DNA from: Dorea sp. AM10-31
Lineage (GTDB): Bacteria; Bacillota; Clostridia; Lachnospirales; Lachnospiraceae
Direction: 5' to 3'
NCBI RefSeq assembly: GCF_003435815.1
Contig: NZ_QTUV01000001.1
Span: forward strand, 62,001-126,000
Length of the DNA stretch: 64,000 nucleotides
How positions within the stretch are numbered: position 1 is the stretch's first letter; every line of letters begins with the position of its first letter. The notes below the pieces were generated by a model that saw nothing but the letters and a program-made list of their open reading frames with translations, did not search any database and was not told the DNA's origin. A program made the position numbers and the translations under genes. Below are positions 35,999 to 44,618 of this stretch, piece by piece.

Positions 35999-37468
35999 CT
36001 ATCTGTCTCCTTTCGCAAGTTCCGGTGCCTCATATGATTTTGTCTGTTCAAATGTATAGGCTGCACGGATGATTTTCTTCTCCTGGAAGCAGTCTCCGAT
36101 GATCTGCATACCAACCGGAAGACCTTTTGAATCTTTTCCGACCGGAATCGTAATTCCCGGAAGTCCTGCCAGATTGACTGCGATCGTGTAAATATCTCCC
36201 AGATACATTTTCAAAGGATCACTTAGGCTCTCTCCAAGTTTCGGTGCTGTTGTCGGTGCTGCCGGTGCAATGATCGCATCATAAGATGCAAATGCTTTGT
36301 CAAATGCTTTTTTGATCAGCGCCTTTGTCCGGAGTGCTTTCAAATAATAAGCATCATAATATCCGGAACTTAATACAAATGATCCAAGCATAATTCTGCG
36401 TTTTACTTCCGGTCCGAAGCCTTCGGATCTTGTCTTTTTATACATATTGTGAAGTCCTTCATATTCCGAAGTACGGTATCCGTATTTCACACCATCAAAC
36501 CGGGATAAGTTCGAGCTTGCTTCTGCAGATGCAATGACGTAATAAGCCGGAATTGCATACTGTACAAGGCTTAAGTCAAATTCTTCCACAACCGCACCTT
36601 TTTCTTCCAGCACTTTGACCGCTTTTAAAATCTGTTCTTTGACTTCCGGATCCAGACCTTCTGTGAAATAATCTCTCGGCACGCCAATCTTCATTCCTTT
36701 TACCTCAGCAACCAGTCCTTCTGTGAAATCATACGATTCTCTTGCAATAGAAGTACTATCTTTGCTGTCATGAGAGGCAATGGTCTCCAGAATTGTCGCA
36801 CAGTCTGTGACATCTTTTGCGATCGGTCCGATCTGATCCAGCGAAGAGCCATATGCGATCAGTCCATAACGGGATACCGTTCCATAGGTTGGCTTGATTC
36901 CAACAACTCCACAGAAAGAACTTGGCTGACGGATGGAACCTCCTGTATCAGATCCAAGTGCATATGCACATTCTCCTGCCGCAACTGCCGCACAGGAACC
37001 TCCTGATGAACCGCCCGGAACATGTTCCAGATTCCATGGATTCTTTGTTTCTCCATAATAAGAAGTCTCTGTCGTACTTCCCATGGCAAATTCATCCATA
37101 TTTGTCTTTCCAAGGATCACAGCTCCTGCTTTTTCCAGATTTACAACTGCTTCCGCTGTAAAGGTTGGTTTGAAACCTTCCAGAATCTTAGAGCTGCAGG
37201 TCGTCTCCACACCCTTCGTACATAAATTATCTTTGATCGCCACCGGAACACCGGCTAATGGTCCGGTAAGTGTACCGTCATTAATCATTTTCTGTACTTC
37301 TTCTGCACGTTTTCTTGCACCTTCTTTATCAATCCGCACAAAACTATGTACATTCTCTTCTACGCGTTCTATCTGTGCAATGGCTGCTTCTACTGCATCT
37401 GCCACTGTTATTTCTTTTGCTTTTATTTTCTTTCCGATCTCAACGGCTGTCATACTTGTGATATCCAT
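35999..37468 (-). CDS. gatA: Asp/Glu-tRNA amidotransferase subunit A
   Basis: Amidase-signature subunit that hydrolyses glutamine and delivers ammonia to GatB. The Lys-cis-Ser-Ser triad is visible as Lys in VPVAIKDNLCTKG, Ser in PGGSSGGSCAAVAAG and Ser in GSDTGGSIRQPSSFCG. The length is 489 residues. A separate GSKNGSRFDG-type insertion is not seen. It is the third gene of the T-box-controlled transamidation operon, downstream of gatC with a 35-base gap. Confidence 0.96.
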   Translation of the reverse strand: MDITSMTAVEIGKKIKAKEITVADAVEAAIAQIERVEENVHSFVRIDKEGARKRAEEVQKMINDGTLTGPLAGVPVAIKDNLCTKGVETTCSSKILEGFKPTFTAEAVVNLEKAGAVILGKTNMDEFAMGSTTETSYYGETKNPWNLEHVPGGSSGGSCAAVAAGECAYALGSDTGGSIRQPSSFCGVVGIKPTYGTVSRYGLIAYGSSLDQIGPIAKDVTDCATILETIASHDSKDSTSIARESYDFTEGLVAEVKGMKIGVPRDYFTEGLDPEVKEQILKAVKVLEEKGAVVEEFDLSLVQYAIPAYYVIASAEASSNLSRFDGVKYGYRTSEYEGLHNMYKKTRSEGFGPEVKRRIMLGSFVLSSGYYDAYYLKALRTKALIKKAFDKAFASYDAIIAPAAPTTAPKLGESLSDPLKMYLGDIYTIAVNLAGLPGITIPVGKDSKGLPVGMQIIGDCFQEKKIIRAAYTFEQTKSYEAPELAKGDR

Positions 37469-37503
37469 GCCTTCGTTCTCCTCTCTTTTTTCTTTTCAGA
37501 AAA

Positions 37504-37797
37504 CTATCCGATTGTCTTTGGTACTTTAAAGCTCTGGTCTTTTGCAAGTGGTGCATTGGCAAGCGTATCTGCGCTTCCGTCACCATTTGTCACAACATCC
37601 TCACGGAATACGTTATGCACCGGAAATACATGGGACATCGGTTCTACTCCGTCTGTATCCAGCTCATTTAATGTATCAATGTAATCCAGCATTTTTTCCA
37701 TATCTTTTTTTGCTTCTTCCTTCTCTGCATCGCTTAATTCCAGCTTTGCCAGTATTCCGACATATTCGATTGTCTCATCTGTGATCTGATTTGCCAT
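37504..37797 (-). CDS. gatC: Asp/Glu-tRNA amidotransferase subunit C
   Basis: Small chaperone-like subunit that clamps GatA and GatB. The 97-residue protein reads [19 protein letters not shown] near the start and [15 protein letters not shown] in the middle, then FREDVVTN, diagnostic of GatC. The C-terminal [16 protein letters not shown] is family-typical. It lies between aspS and gatA with short gaps on both sides. Confidence 0.95.
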   Translation of the reverse strand: MANQITDETIEYVGILAKLELSDAEKEEAKKDMEKMLDYIDTLNELDTDGVEPMSHVFPVHNVFREDVVTNGDGSADTLANAPLAKDQSFKVPKTIG

Positions 37798-37835
37798 AAT
37801 TTTGTCCCCTTTTCATCTTTCTATTTTCTATTTCT

Positions 37836-39170
37836 TTATGGTTCCAGTCTGCTTAAATCTCTTGGAAATAGCGTAGTCTCGCGTACATTGTCTTCCCCGA
37901 TGAGCTGCATCGTCAGTCGTTCCAGTCCGATTCCAATTCCACCATGTGGCGGCATTCCATGTCTGAAGGTTGCAAGATACTGATCCATTCCATCTGTCTC
38001 CATACCTCTTGCTTCTATCTTTTCTATCAGTTTCTGATAATCATGGATTCTCTGACCGCCTGTTGTAATCTCAAGTCCTTTAAACAACAGGTCAAAACTT
38101 AATGTATATTTCGAATCTTCCGGATCATCCATTGCATAGAATGGACGCTTTTTGGATGGATAATGAGTTACAAACACAAAATCACTGCCCCACTCTTCTT
38201 TTGCATATTTTCCGATCAGCTGCTCCTCCTCCGGCTCTAAATCGAACGGATTACGCATCTTATGTCCATATTTTTCCGATACGATTTCTTTAATATCGTG
38301 GAAACGGACTGCCGGGATTCTGGATACATCCGGAAGTTCTACTCCAAGGATTTTCAGTTCTTTCGCATATTCTTTCTGCAAAAGTTTCATTGCATACTGT
38401 AAATACCCGGTTTCCATTGCCATGATATCTTCGAATCCATCAATATATCCCATCTCAAAATCAAGACTGGTATATTCATTTAAATGTCTTTTTGTGTTGT
38501 GTTTTTCTGCACGAAATACCGGTGCTGTCTCGAATACACGGTCAAATACACCTACCATCATCTGTTTGTAAAACTGCGGGCTCTGTGCCAGCACTGCAGG
38601 TCTGTGGAAATATTCCAATTTGAAAATATTCGCTCCTCCTTCAGCTCCTTTTGCTCCAATCTTCGGTGTATGGATCTCTGTAAATTCCTGGCTGTAAAGA
38701 AAATCGCGGAATGCTCTTGTAAGTCCTTCCTGAATTCGGAATTTTGCACGCTCTCTGATATTTCTAAGGGCAATGGAGCGGTAATTTAATTTTGCTTCCA
38801 GTGAAGTATTCAATTTCCATTTGGAAATTGCAAGCGGCATCATCTCTGCCTCCGGCTCACTTAAAATTTCCACTTTCTGCATTGTAATCTCGATTCCGTT
38901 TGGTGCTTTCTCATTCTGCTTTAAAACACCTGTCACTTCCAGTGTTGCTGCCTCTTTGATCATTTTTATATCAAATTCTGCAGTTTCTTTCTCATATACA
39001 CACTGCAGAAGTCCTTCTCTTTTACGAAGGATCACAAAGGCTACGGTTCCCATATCACGAATGACATGAACAGCTCCATTGATTTTTACAACCTCTCCTT
39101 CTGCGCATCCGGTAAGTAACTCTGTAATTTCTTTTGTCTCTTTTTTCTTTACTCCTGTCATAAATTCCAT
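37836..39170 (-). CDS. aspS: Aspartyl-tRNA synthetase, archaeal-type (probably non-discriminating AspRS2)
   Basis: Class IIb synthetase that loads Asp on tRNA(Asp) and, when non-discriminating, on tRNA(Asn). The N-terminal OB fold (GAVHVIRDMGTVAFVILRKR) and class II motifs 2 (FRAEKHNTKRHLNEYTSLDFEM) and 3 (GIGLERLTMQLIG) are seen; the 444-residue length and the lack of a GAD insertion domain mark the archaeal-type enzyme. Its place in front of gatCAB and behind a T-box reading AAC argues that it makes Asp-tRNA(Asn) for transamidation (inference from operon context). I start at the second ATG, eight bases after GGAGG. Confidence 0.9.
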   Translation of the reverse strand: MEFMTGVKKKETKEITELLTGCAEGEVVKINGAVHVIRDMGTVAFVILRKREGLLQCVYEKETAEFDIKMIKEAATLEVTGVLKQNEKAPNGIEITMQKVEILSEPEAEMMPLAISKWKLNTSLEAKLNYRSIALRNIRERAKFRIQEGLTRAFRDFLYSQEFTEIHTPKIGAKGAEGGANIFKLEYFHRPAVLAQSPQFYKQMMVGVFDRVFETAPVFRAEKHNTKRHLNEYTSLDFEMGYIDGFEDIMAMETGYLQYAMKLLQKEYAKELKILGVELPDVSRIPAVRFHDIKEIVSEKYGHKMRNPFDLEPEEEQLIGKYAKEEWGSDFVFVTHYPSKKRPFYAMDDPEDSKYTLSFDLLFKGLEITTGGQRIHDYQKLIEKIEARGMETDGMDQYLATFRHGMPPHGGIGIGLERLTMQLIGEDNVRETTLFPRDLSRLEP

Positions 39171-39228
39171 CATTCAGACCTCCCTTGGTATCCTTTTTGG
39201 TAAAATAGTGTGCGTCCTCGCAGAGCCA

Positions 39229-39265
39229 TTTTATTTATCACTAAAAATCTTTTTGATAAATAAAA
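39229..39265. repeat. AT-rich inverted repeat in the aspS leader
   Basis: TTTTATTTATC (39229-39239) and GATAAATAAAA (39255-39265) are exact complements, 15 bases apart. It lies between the T-box terminator and the aspS start, and could slow ribosome or RNase access; no function is proven. Confidence 0.45.
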
Positions 39266-39292
39266 AAAGAGATTCTTTCGAACCTCCGGTAC

Positions 39293-39584
39293 TAAAAAAC
39301 GTCCCAGAATACATACTTGTATTCCGGGACGGATATAAACTTGTTATCCGCGGTACCACCCGCATTAAGCTCGCCTTTGAACTTATCTCTTGCACGTAAC
39401 GTGTGCCTTACGTATCTGCCTAATAATCTACATCCGGTAATCTCCTGCCGACGTTCAACAGATCTGCTCCAGAGTGTTCCCTATTGTTCTGCTTCCTTCA
39501 GATGCACTCTCAGTCGGCGGTGCTTCCTTCCTGTTAATTCCACAAGAACAGAGTCTCCTTCATCGCTTTGTTGTTTAAAAACTA
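39293..39584 (-). promoter_or_regulatory. T-box riboswitch controlling aspS-gatCAB
   Basis: Minus-strand leader of about 290 bases holding a complete T-box: stem I arms TGTTCT/AGAACA around a specifier region, the conserved T-box antiterminator sequence GGGTGGTACCGCGG (39361-39348), and a terminator GTCCCGGAATAC/GTATTCTGGGAC followed by GTTTTTTAG (39330-39293). Aligning to the glyQS T-box (GGC-AUUCUUGAGC) puts the specifier at AAC-ACTCTGGAGC, so the main codon is AAC (39478-39476, Asn). One base upstream, GAA (Glu) overlaps it. This suits a transamidation operon, and a two-codon T-box has been described for a clostridial homologue. Confidence 0.9.
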
Positions 39585-39589
39585 TGTTT

Positions 39590-39618
39590 ATGGTAGCACA
39601 GGATTTTTTAAATTGCAA
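39590..39618 (-). promoter_or_regulatory. Promoter of the T-box/aspS-gatCAB operon
   Basis: On the minus strand TTGCAA (39618-39613), 17 bases, and TACCAT (39595-39590) with TG one base before the -10 (extended -10). The start would fall near 39583, giving a leader of about 400 bases to aspS. Confidence 0.65.
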
Positions 39619-39636
39619 GTACCAAATCAAAAAATT

Positions 39637-41199
39637 TCAAAATCGTTCCTGACAAAGCGCCTCCATCTTCTCATGTATGACTCCCATATCACGTTCGTCT
39701 GTCATCGTTACAATCAAATCTCCTGCCTGAAGTTTTGTCTTTCCTTTCGGAATAATCTCATCTGTACCTCGCTGTATTGCTACAAGCAAACAGTTATCCG
39801 GCCATTTCACATCCCTGATCAGTTCTTCTTCAATCGAAGATCCCTGTTTCACAACAAAGTTCGCAAGTACCTTTTCGCCGGTCTCATCCGTCACAGACTC
39901 TCCACGCTTTTGCAGGAGACGCTCCAGCAGACTTTCATAAATCGGTTTTGACTTCATCAGTATTGCTACAACATAAGCCACAATGGATACAACCGATAAC
40001 GACAGCATCTGACTTAAGGAACCGGTCATTTCAAAAATAAGAATAATCCCTGTCAGAGGCGCCCGCACAATTGCGGCAAAATATCCTGCCATTGCCAGAA
40101 GTACAAAATTATTGATATACATTGGATTCAGTCCGAAATACTGCACACTGATCGTTGCAAAAGCGCCTCCGATATAGCCTCCGATGACAAGTAACGGGAA
40201 GAAAATGCCTCCCGGTGCTCCTGATCCAAAACTTACTGCTGAGAAGATGAATCTTCCGATCAGGAGAAACAAAACGCTCTTAAGCATCACATCACTGTTT
40301 GTAAGATATTCAATCAGAGCGTGTCCGCTTCCCAGAAGATCCGGAGCGGTAAATCCAAGAATACCGGCACATACGAACGGAATCATGACTTTCACTTCCG
40401 GTCGTAAAAGCGTTGCTTTATTATAGATTTCCTGTGATTTCAAAGTAAACCAGTTATAAAATGCACCCAGCACGCCAAGTATCACTCCAAGTGCCACGAT
40501 CATTCCATAGGAATGAATTGGCAGTGCATGCAAGATATCAAACTGGAACACGGAACTTACTCCCAGCACATTTGAACATAAGAAATCTGCCGTCAGCGAC
40601 GCAGACATTACGGATACGAGTACCGATACGGAAAAGTTCTTATGGACTTCTTCCAGTGAAAACATGACTCCTGCAAGAGGTGCATGAAACGCTGCTGAAA
40701 GTCCTGCACTGGCTCCACAGGTCAATAAAAACTTCTCTTCGGTCTTTCCTCTGTCAAGCCCTCTGGATACCCCTTTTCCTACCATGGCGCCAAGCTGGAT
40801 CGATGGGCCTTCTCTTCCAAGTGCCAGTCCTCCAAGCAGGCATAAGAAGCCGCCGAGGAACTTTGCCGGCATCACACGCCACCAGGTCTGATCTAATTTT
40901 CCTACCATCTCGCCCTCAAGCTGAGGGATTCCGCTTCCGGATATCATCGGCTCAAACTGTACCAGTTTTGCCACGATCCAGGCAAGCAAAAGGAGCACCG
41001 CAAACCATCCTGCCATCCGCACCGGATTGCCTGACGCATATGCGAGGATCTGCTTTAACCATTTTCCCGCATATTCCAGACAGATCCGGTACAAAAGTAC
41101 AATCAGTCCTGCGATTGCTCCAACTAATATTCCTTCACCTATTAAAATAATCTGAAACCGCTCTGCACGCTTAATCGTGTCCGGTGTATTGTGTCTCAC
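39637..41199 (-). CDS. ClC-type chloride channel/transporter with TrkA-C domain
   Basis: A 520-residue member of the ClC family with C-terminal regulatory domain. The ion-binding motifs are present: SGSGIPQLEG (GSGIP), GREGPSIQLGAMVGKG (GxEGP) and SGAPGGIFFPLLVIG (GxFxP-like, GGIFFP). A glutamate gate in GREGP supports Cl-/H+ exchange. The last 100 residues form a TrkA-C/RCK_C module (KGKTKLQAGDLIVTMTD), which often binds nucleotides. I use the GTG at 41199, eight bases after GGAGG; the ATG at 41226 lacks such a site. A structured leader precedes it. Confidence 0.9.
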   Translation of the reverse strand: MRHNTPDTIKRAERFQIILIGEGILVGAIAGLIVLLYRICLEYAGKWLKQILAYASGNPVRMAGWFAVLLLLAWIVAKLVQFEPMISGSGIPQLEGEMVGKLDQTWWRVMPAKFLGGFLCLLGGLALGREGPSIQLGAMVGKGVSRGLDRGKTEEKFLLTCGASAGLSAAFHAPLAGVMFSLEEVHKNFSVSVLVSVMSASLTADFLCSNVLGVSSVFQFDILHALPIHSYGMIVALGVILGVLGAFYNWFTLKSQEIYNKATLLRPEVKVMIPFVCAGILGFTAPDLLGSGHALIEYLTNSDVMLKSVLFLLIGRFIFSAVSFGSGAPGGIFFPLLVIGGYIGGAFATISVQYFGLNPMYINNFVLLAMAGYFAAIVRAPLTGIILIFEMTGSLSQMLSLSVVSIVAYVVAILMKSKPIYESLLERLLQKRGESVTDETGEKVLANFVVKQGSSIEEELIRDVKWPDNCLLVAIQRGTDEIIPKGKTKLQAGDLIVTMTDERDMGVIHEKMEALCQERF

Positions 41200-41230
41200 A
41201 AGACATACCTCCCATAACTTTCTCATAGCT

Positions 41231-41330
41231 ATATGATACCCGTAGATTATTCCGTGCTGCGCACTCTCACAATCTTCCCAATTATGAACAAGCTCATGTG
41301 GCTTAAGACCTTAGGACTCTGGTATCATAT
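41231..41330 (-). ncRNA. Putative structured leader RNA of the ClC gene
   Basis: Exact 10-base complements ATATGATACC and GGTATCATAT lie 80 bases apart (41231-41240, 41321-41330) and can form a long-range stem in the transcript. Inside are a stem-internal-loop-stem AGATT/AATCT (41244-41248, 41271-41275) with GTGC/GCAC (41254-41257, 41261-41264) at its tip, and a 37-base block (41290-41326) which is 76% identical to one in the amidase leader. It ends 31 bases before the GTG start. Function unknown; not matched to any riboswitch I know. Confidence 0.5.
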
Positions 41331-41368
41331 ACATTATAAATAGAAGGTCGTCTTTTTTCCAGTAAAAT

Positions 41369-42277
41369 TTAATTATCTGAATCTGAAACTGTAATCATAT
41401 TTGTAATAACGTCTTTGCTGACTTTGTATACGATTTTTGAATTTTCCGGCATCACATACCGGTTTTCTCCGTCTTTGTCTGTTTTTCCAATGTAAACACT
41501 GTACGTTTTCTTCTTTCCGGATGAAGAATCTTTGTATGTAGCGGTTGCTGTTGTCCGTTTGTCAATTTCCAAACCATATTTGCCAAGTGTCTTATCTGTC
41601 ACATGGTAATCTGCACAGTCAGTCAGCGTAATCGTTCCGAATCCTCCGGCAAGCTGTGCCAGATCATCTTCATCATCGTATGTCTTTGTCGTTTCATTTT
41701 TCGTAACTGCAACTTTTTTCAGATTGCCGCTGCTGATGGACGGCACAGTATCCAGACTCACAAAGGAAGATAGCTGAAACTGTAAGTTTTCTACCAGTGT
41801 ACTTCCAATCGTATACACTGTATCTTCTTCTTCGATTTTCGCATAGTAATCTTCTCCAACATTATTACCGATATCGAGCGTTCCTTTTTCTCCGGAAGCT
41901 GTCTCATAAGATACTTTATATGCCGGATCCGCAAGTCCATAATCCTCCAACGCATCTGGAGCATCCAGTTTCTGCTCTGCTGTCAGACTTTCCACAGTAC
42001 CTGTAATCTGCTCAACAGCACTCTGGGTTAATTTGATGGTCTTATCTTTTTCATACACCCAGGTATCATTTTTCTTGACAAAAGTCATATTTTTATTTCC
42101 TTTTTTATAACTGATCTTTGTCAGGTCATCTGCATCTATGATCTGCACGGTCTGTGCTTTTTTCTTTGCCGCCTTCTGCGTCTTCATCTGATTGTTCCAT
42201 GCCTTGATTCCGCCATATGCGCCGCAAAGGACAACCAGAATTCCTACAAGCAGTAACATTCTCTTTTTCTGTTTCAT
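41369..42277 (-). CDS. DUF4340-domain membrane-anchored protein
   Basis: A 302-residue protein with a single N-terminal membrane helix (MLLLVGILVVLCGAYGGI) and a beta-rich exterior of repeated modules (DTWVYEKDKTIKLTQSAVEQ; KYGLEIDKRTTATATYKDS), typical of DUF4340. Family members often sit beside GldG/ABC-2 genes, as here. No enzymatic motif is visible. It is the last gene of the four-gene exporter set and is followed by the ClC gene, which has its own leader. Confidence 0.82.
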   Translation of the reverse strand: MKQKKRMLLLVGILVVLCGAYGGIKAWNNQMKTQKAAKKKAQTVQIIDADDLTKISYKKGNKNMTFVKKNDTWVYEKDKTIKLTQSAVEQITGTVESLTAEQKLDAPDALEDYGLADPAYKVSYETASGEKGTLDIGNNVGEDYYAKIEEEDTVYTIGSTLVENLQFQLSSFVSLDTVPSISSGNLKKVAVTKNETTKTYDDEDDLAQLAGGFGTITLTDCADYHVTDKTLGKYGLEIDKRTTATATYKDSSSGKKKTYSVYIGKTDKDGENRYVMPENSKIVYKVSKDVITNMITVSDSDN

Positions 42278-42305
42278 ACATGCCCTCTTTTCTTTGAAAT
42301 CCTTT

Positions 42306-43742
42306 TTACGCTTTTCTTCTCTTCATCCACTGTATGAATCCATATACGAGGATCAGCACAGGAATTCCAAATATGATGAACAGGCTGATAATTCCGGCAT
42401 GGTGTACCGTATTATATGTAACCTGCAGACTCTTTGCCTTGATTGAAACATTCTCTACATCGTCATAGTTTGCTGTGACTGTATTCATAAACAGATCCAG
42501 ATTTTCCAGTGTGGACATATTATCTGTAACATCCGGATTGATCAGGCTGTCGGAAGACACTACAGTCAGTCTTCCGGTATCTGCTATATCTGAACTGTCT
42601 GTTTCTCCGTCTGAATCATCGGAACCATTTTTTGATTTTTCTGCTACAACTCCGAGTGTATATGTTCCCTGCTTCTGATCATTGTCACTTATTGCATAAC
42701 CCGAAGATGATGTTTTCATAAATTCTGTTGTTGTCACAGTATCATCTTCCGGATCAGAGACTTTCAATCCATGCGCATTGACAAGCAGAACCATGTCTGA
42801 ACTTAAGCCATTTGCCAGATCCCCTGTTGCTGTAAGTTCCGGGAAGATATAATAATAATTTCCCTGATAGCTTCTCTGCGTATCTGCGATGTATCCACTC
42901 ACTTCCTGAATACCATATTTCTTCAGGAAACTCTTAAGATTCGGCTGTGCTTTATCCGCATCACCGAGAACAACGTAGATTTTCCCACCATTGTCCATGT
43001 AATTGTTCAGAAGTTTTACTTCATCTTTTGTCAGATCTTTCGTCGGCGCATAGATAAATAACAAATCGCAGTCATCCGGTATTTTATTCTTCATAACAAG
43101 ATTCAGTTCTTCCTGCTTAATGTTACTCTTTCCAAGAAGGTCTGTAACCGATGTAGAAAATGTTCCTTCTCCATGTCCGGTCGTGTAGTAAATCTTTTTC
43201 TGCGTATCGCTTGTCACATAATTGACTGCACTGGTAAGCTGTCCTTCTCCGTCAAACTCAGACTCCGTACTGCTGCCGGTTGTATAATAGGAATACTCAT
43301 CCGTCACAATGATATCACTGAACGAAACCGTCGTTGTCTTTTTCGTTTTCTTATCCGATACAAGAATCATATTCTCTTCCACATTATTTTTTGTCAGTTC
43401 TCCCGGATGCAGTACCGGATCTACCCATTTCACAGTAATCTTATCTGAAAGCGCTGCATATTTTTTCAGAAACGCTTTGATTCTGTCATCGGTAGATTTT
43501 TTCTGTGCATAGACTGTAAATGTAATGTCTGAATCTAGTTTGTTCAGGATCTTTTTACTCGTTTTTGAAATCTGATAGATTTTCTTATCACTGACATCAA
43601 TGCTTTTTACATTTTCAGGCAATTGTCCCGCAATCAGATTTACGACGACAACAATTGCTACAACCAGTGCAATCATTCCGACACTGTAACTTCCGTTTCT
43701 GGAAGATACATTTTTAAATGTATTTTTTATTTTCTCTAACAT
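42306..43742 (-). CDS. GldG-like ABC-type auxiliary protein
   Basis: A 478-residue protein with one helix near the N-terminus (VGMIALVVAIVVVVNLIAG) and one at the C-terminus (HHAGIISLFIIFGIPVLILVYGFIQWMKRRK). Between them is a large extracytoplasmic domain carrying YYTTGHGEGTFSTSV and DDCDLLFIYAPTKDL. This is the GldG layout, a subunit named from gliding bacteria and also found in many Firmicutes next to ABC-2 permeases. There is no gliding machinery here. It lies between the permease and the DUF4340 gene; the exported substrate is unknown. Confidence 0.82.
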   Translation of the reverse strand: MLEKIKNTFKNVSSRNGSYSVGMIALVVAIVVVVNLIAGQLPENVKSIDVSDKKIYQISKTSKKILNKLDSDITFTVYAQKKSTDDRIKAFLKKYAALSDKITVKWVDPVLHPGELTKNNVEENMILVSDKKTKKTTTVSFSDIIVTDEYSYYTTGSSTESEFDGEGQLTSAVNYVTSDTQKKIYYTTGHGEGTFSTSVTDLLGKSNIKQEELNLVMKNKIPDDCDLLFIYAPTKDLTKDEVKLLNNYMDNGGKIYVVLGDADKAQPNLKSFLKKYGIQEVSGYIADTQRSYQGNYYYIFPELTATGDLANGLSSDMVLLVNAHGLKVSDPEDDTVTTTEFMKTSSSGYAISDNDQKQGTYTLGVVAEKSKNGSDDSDGETDSSDIADTGRLTVVSSDSLINPDVTDNMSTLENLDLFMNTVTANYDDVENVSIKAKSLQVTYNTVHHAGIISLFIIFGIPVLILVYGFIQWMKRRKA

Positions 43743-43751
43743 ATTGCCCTC

Positions 43752-44618
43752 CTAACTCCAACGTCTTTTCTGTATCATCTGCATCGTAAGGAAAATGAAA
43801 ACAGCTGTAAGCGAAAAATACATAATGATTCCACTTACATCTACCAGATGATTGGAAACAATGTCATCAAGAGTTCCTGCCAGATAAAATTTACTGAAAA
43901 ATGTATTTAATGCGCTTTCAAAAATGCTTGACTTTACTGCGTAAGTAATCCCACATCCAGCAAGTACGATCACTTCCAGACCTCCGACGATCACAATATT
44001 TTTTGTCATATGCCAGATAGCAAGAACAATCAGTGTTAAAAGAACGCCGATTCCAATCACATTTGTGACTGCAGAAGTCGGAAGAAGATCCATAATTCCG
44101 TTCCACAGATATTGAAGAAGCAGGATTCCAACCGAACCAATCGCTGCAATAATCTGGCTTTCTGTCAGTGCCGAAACAAACATTCCGACAGATATGTACG
44201 TGCAGCCCAGCAGGAAAAATACGAGAATCGCCATATCATCTGCCAGTATATATGCCGTTCCCTGTGTCTTAATGATCAGTGGGAAAATCAGATATACTGC
44301 ACATGGAATTGCCAGGATTGTTACCATTGCAAGATATTTTCCTATAACGACCTGAAACAGGCTGACCGGAGCTGTTAATAGCATCTGGTCTGTACGGCTT
44401 TTGCGTTCTTCGGCAAAACTTCTCATCGTGAGCACCGGAATTGCAATAACAAATACGATCAGAACTCCGGACAGCACATAAGAGAAATATGGATATCCAT
44501 AATTCAGGTTATATGCCATAAAATAAACTCCTGTAAATGCGATCAGAAATGCAATAAATACATAGCCGATCATCGAATGAAAGTATGATTTCAACTCTCT
44601 TTTATAAATTGCACTCAT
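43752..44618 (-). CDS. ABC-2-type permease (GldF-like)
   Basis: A 288-residue integral membrane protein with about six helices: YVFIAFLIAFTGVYFMA, YFSYVLSGVLIVFVIAIPVLTMR, YLIFPLIIKTQGTA, YISVGMFVSALTESQIIAAIGSVGILLLQYLWN and two more. The RSFAEERKSRTDQMLLTAPV stretch is characteristic of ABC-2 / GldF families. It overlaps the ATPase stop codon by one base (TAATG) and has nine bases to the GldG-like gene, so the three are one unit. Confidence 0.87.
   Translation of the reverse strand: MSAIYKRELKSYFHSMIGYVFIAFLIAFTGVYFMAYNLNYGYPYFSYVLSGVLIVFVIAIPVLTMRSFAEERKSRTDQMLLTAPVSLFQVVIGKYLAMVTILAIPCAVYLIFPLIIKTQGTAYILADDMAILVFFLLGCTYISVGMFVSALTESQIIAAIGSVGILLLQYLWNGIMDLLPTSAVTNVIGIGVLLTLIVLAIWHMTKNIVIVGGLEVIVLAGCGITYAVKSSIFESALNTFFSKFYLAGTLDDIVSNHLVDVSGIIMYFSLTAVFIFLTMQMIQKRRWS

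Noticed and set aside
39348..39361. GGTACC-containing palindrome as a restriction or phage site
   Set aside because: It is the conserved T-box antiterminator sequence, so no separate function is needed.
41231..41330. Known c-di-AMP (ydaO) riboswitch in front of the ClC gene
   Set aside because: The conserved ydaO blocks (for example GGGGACCC and CAGCUAACCUCG) are absent, although ion channels and amidases are typical c-di-AMP targets.
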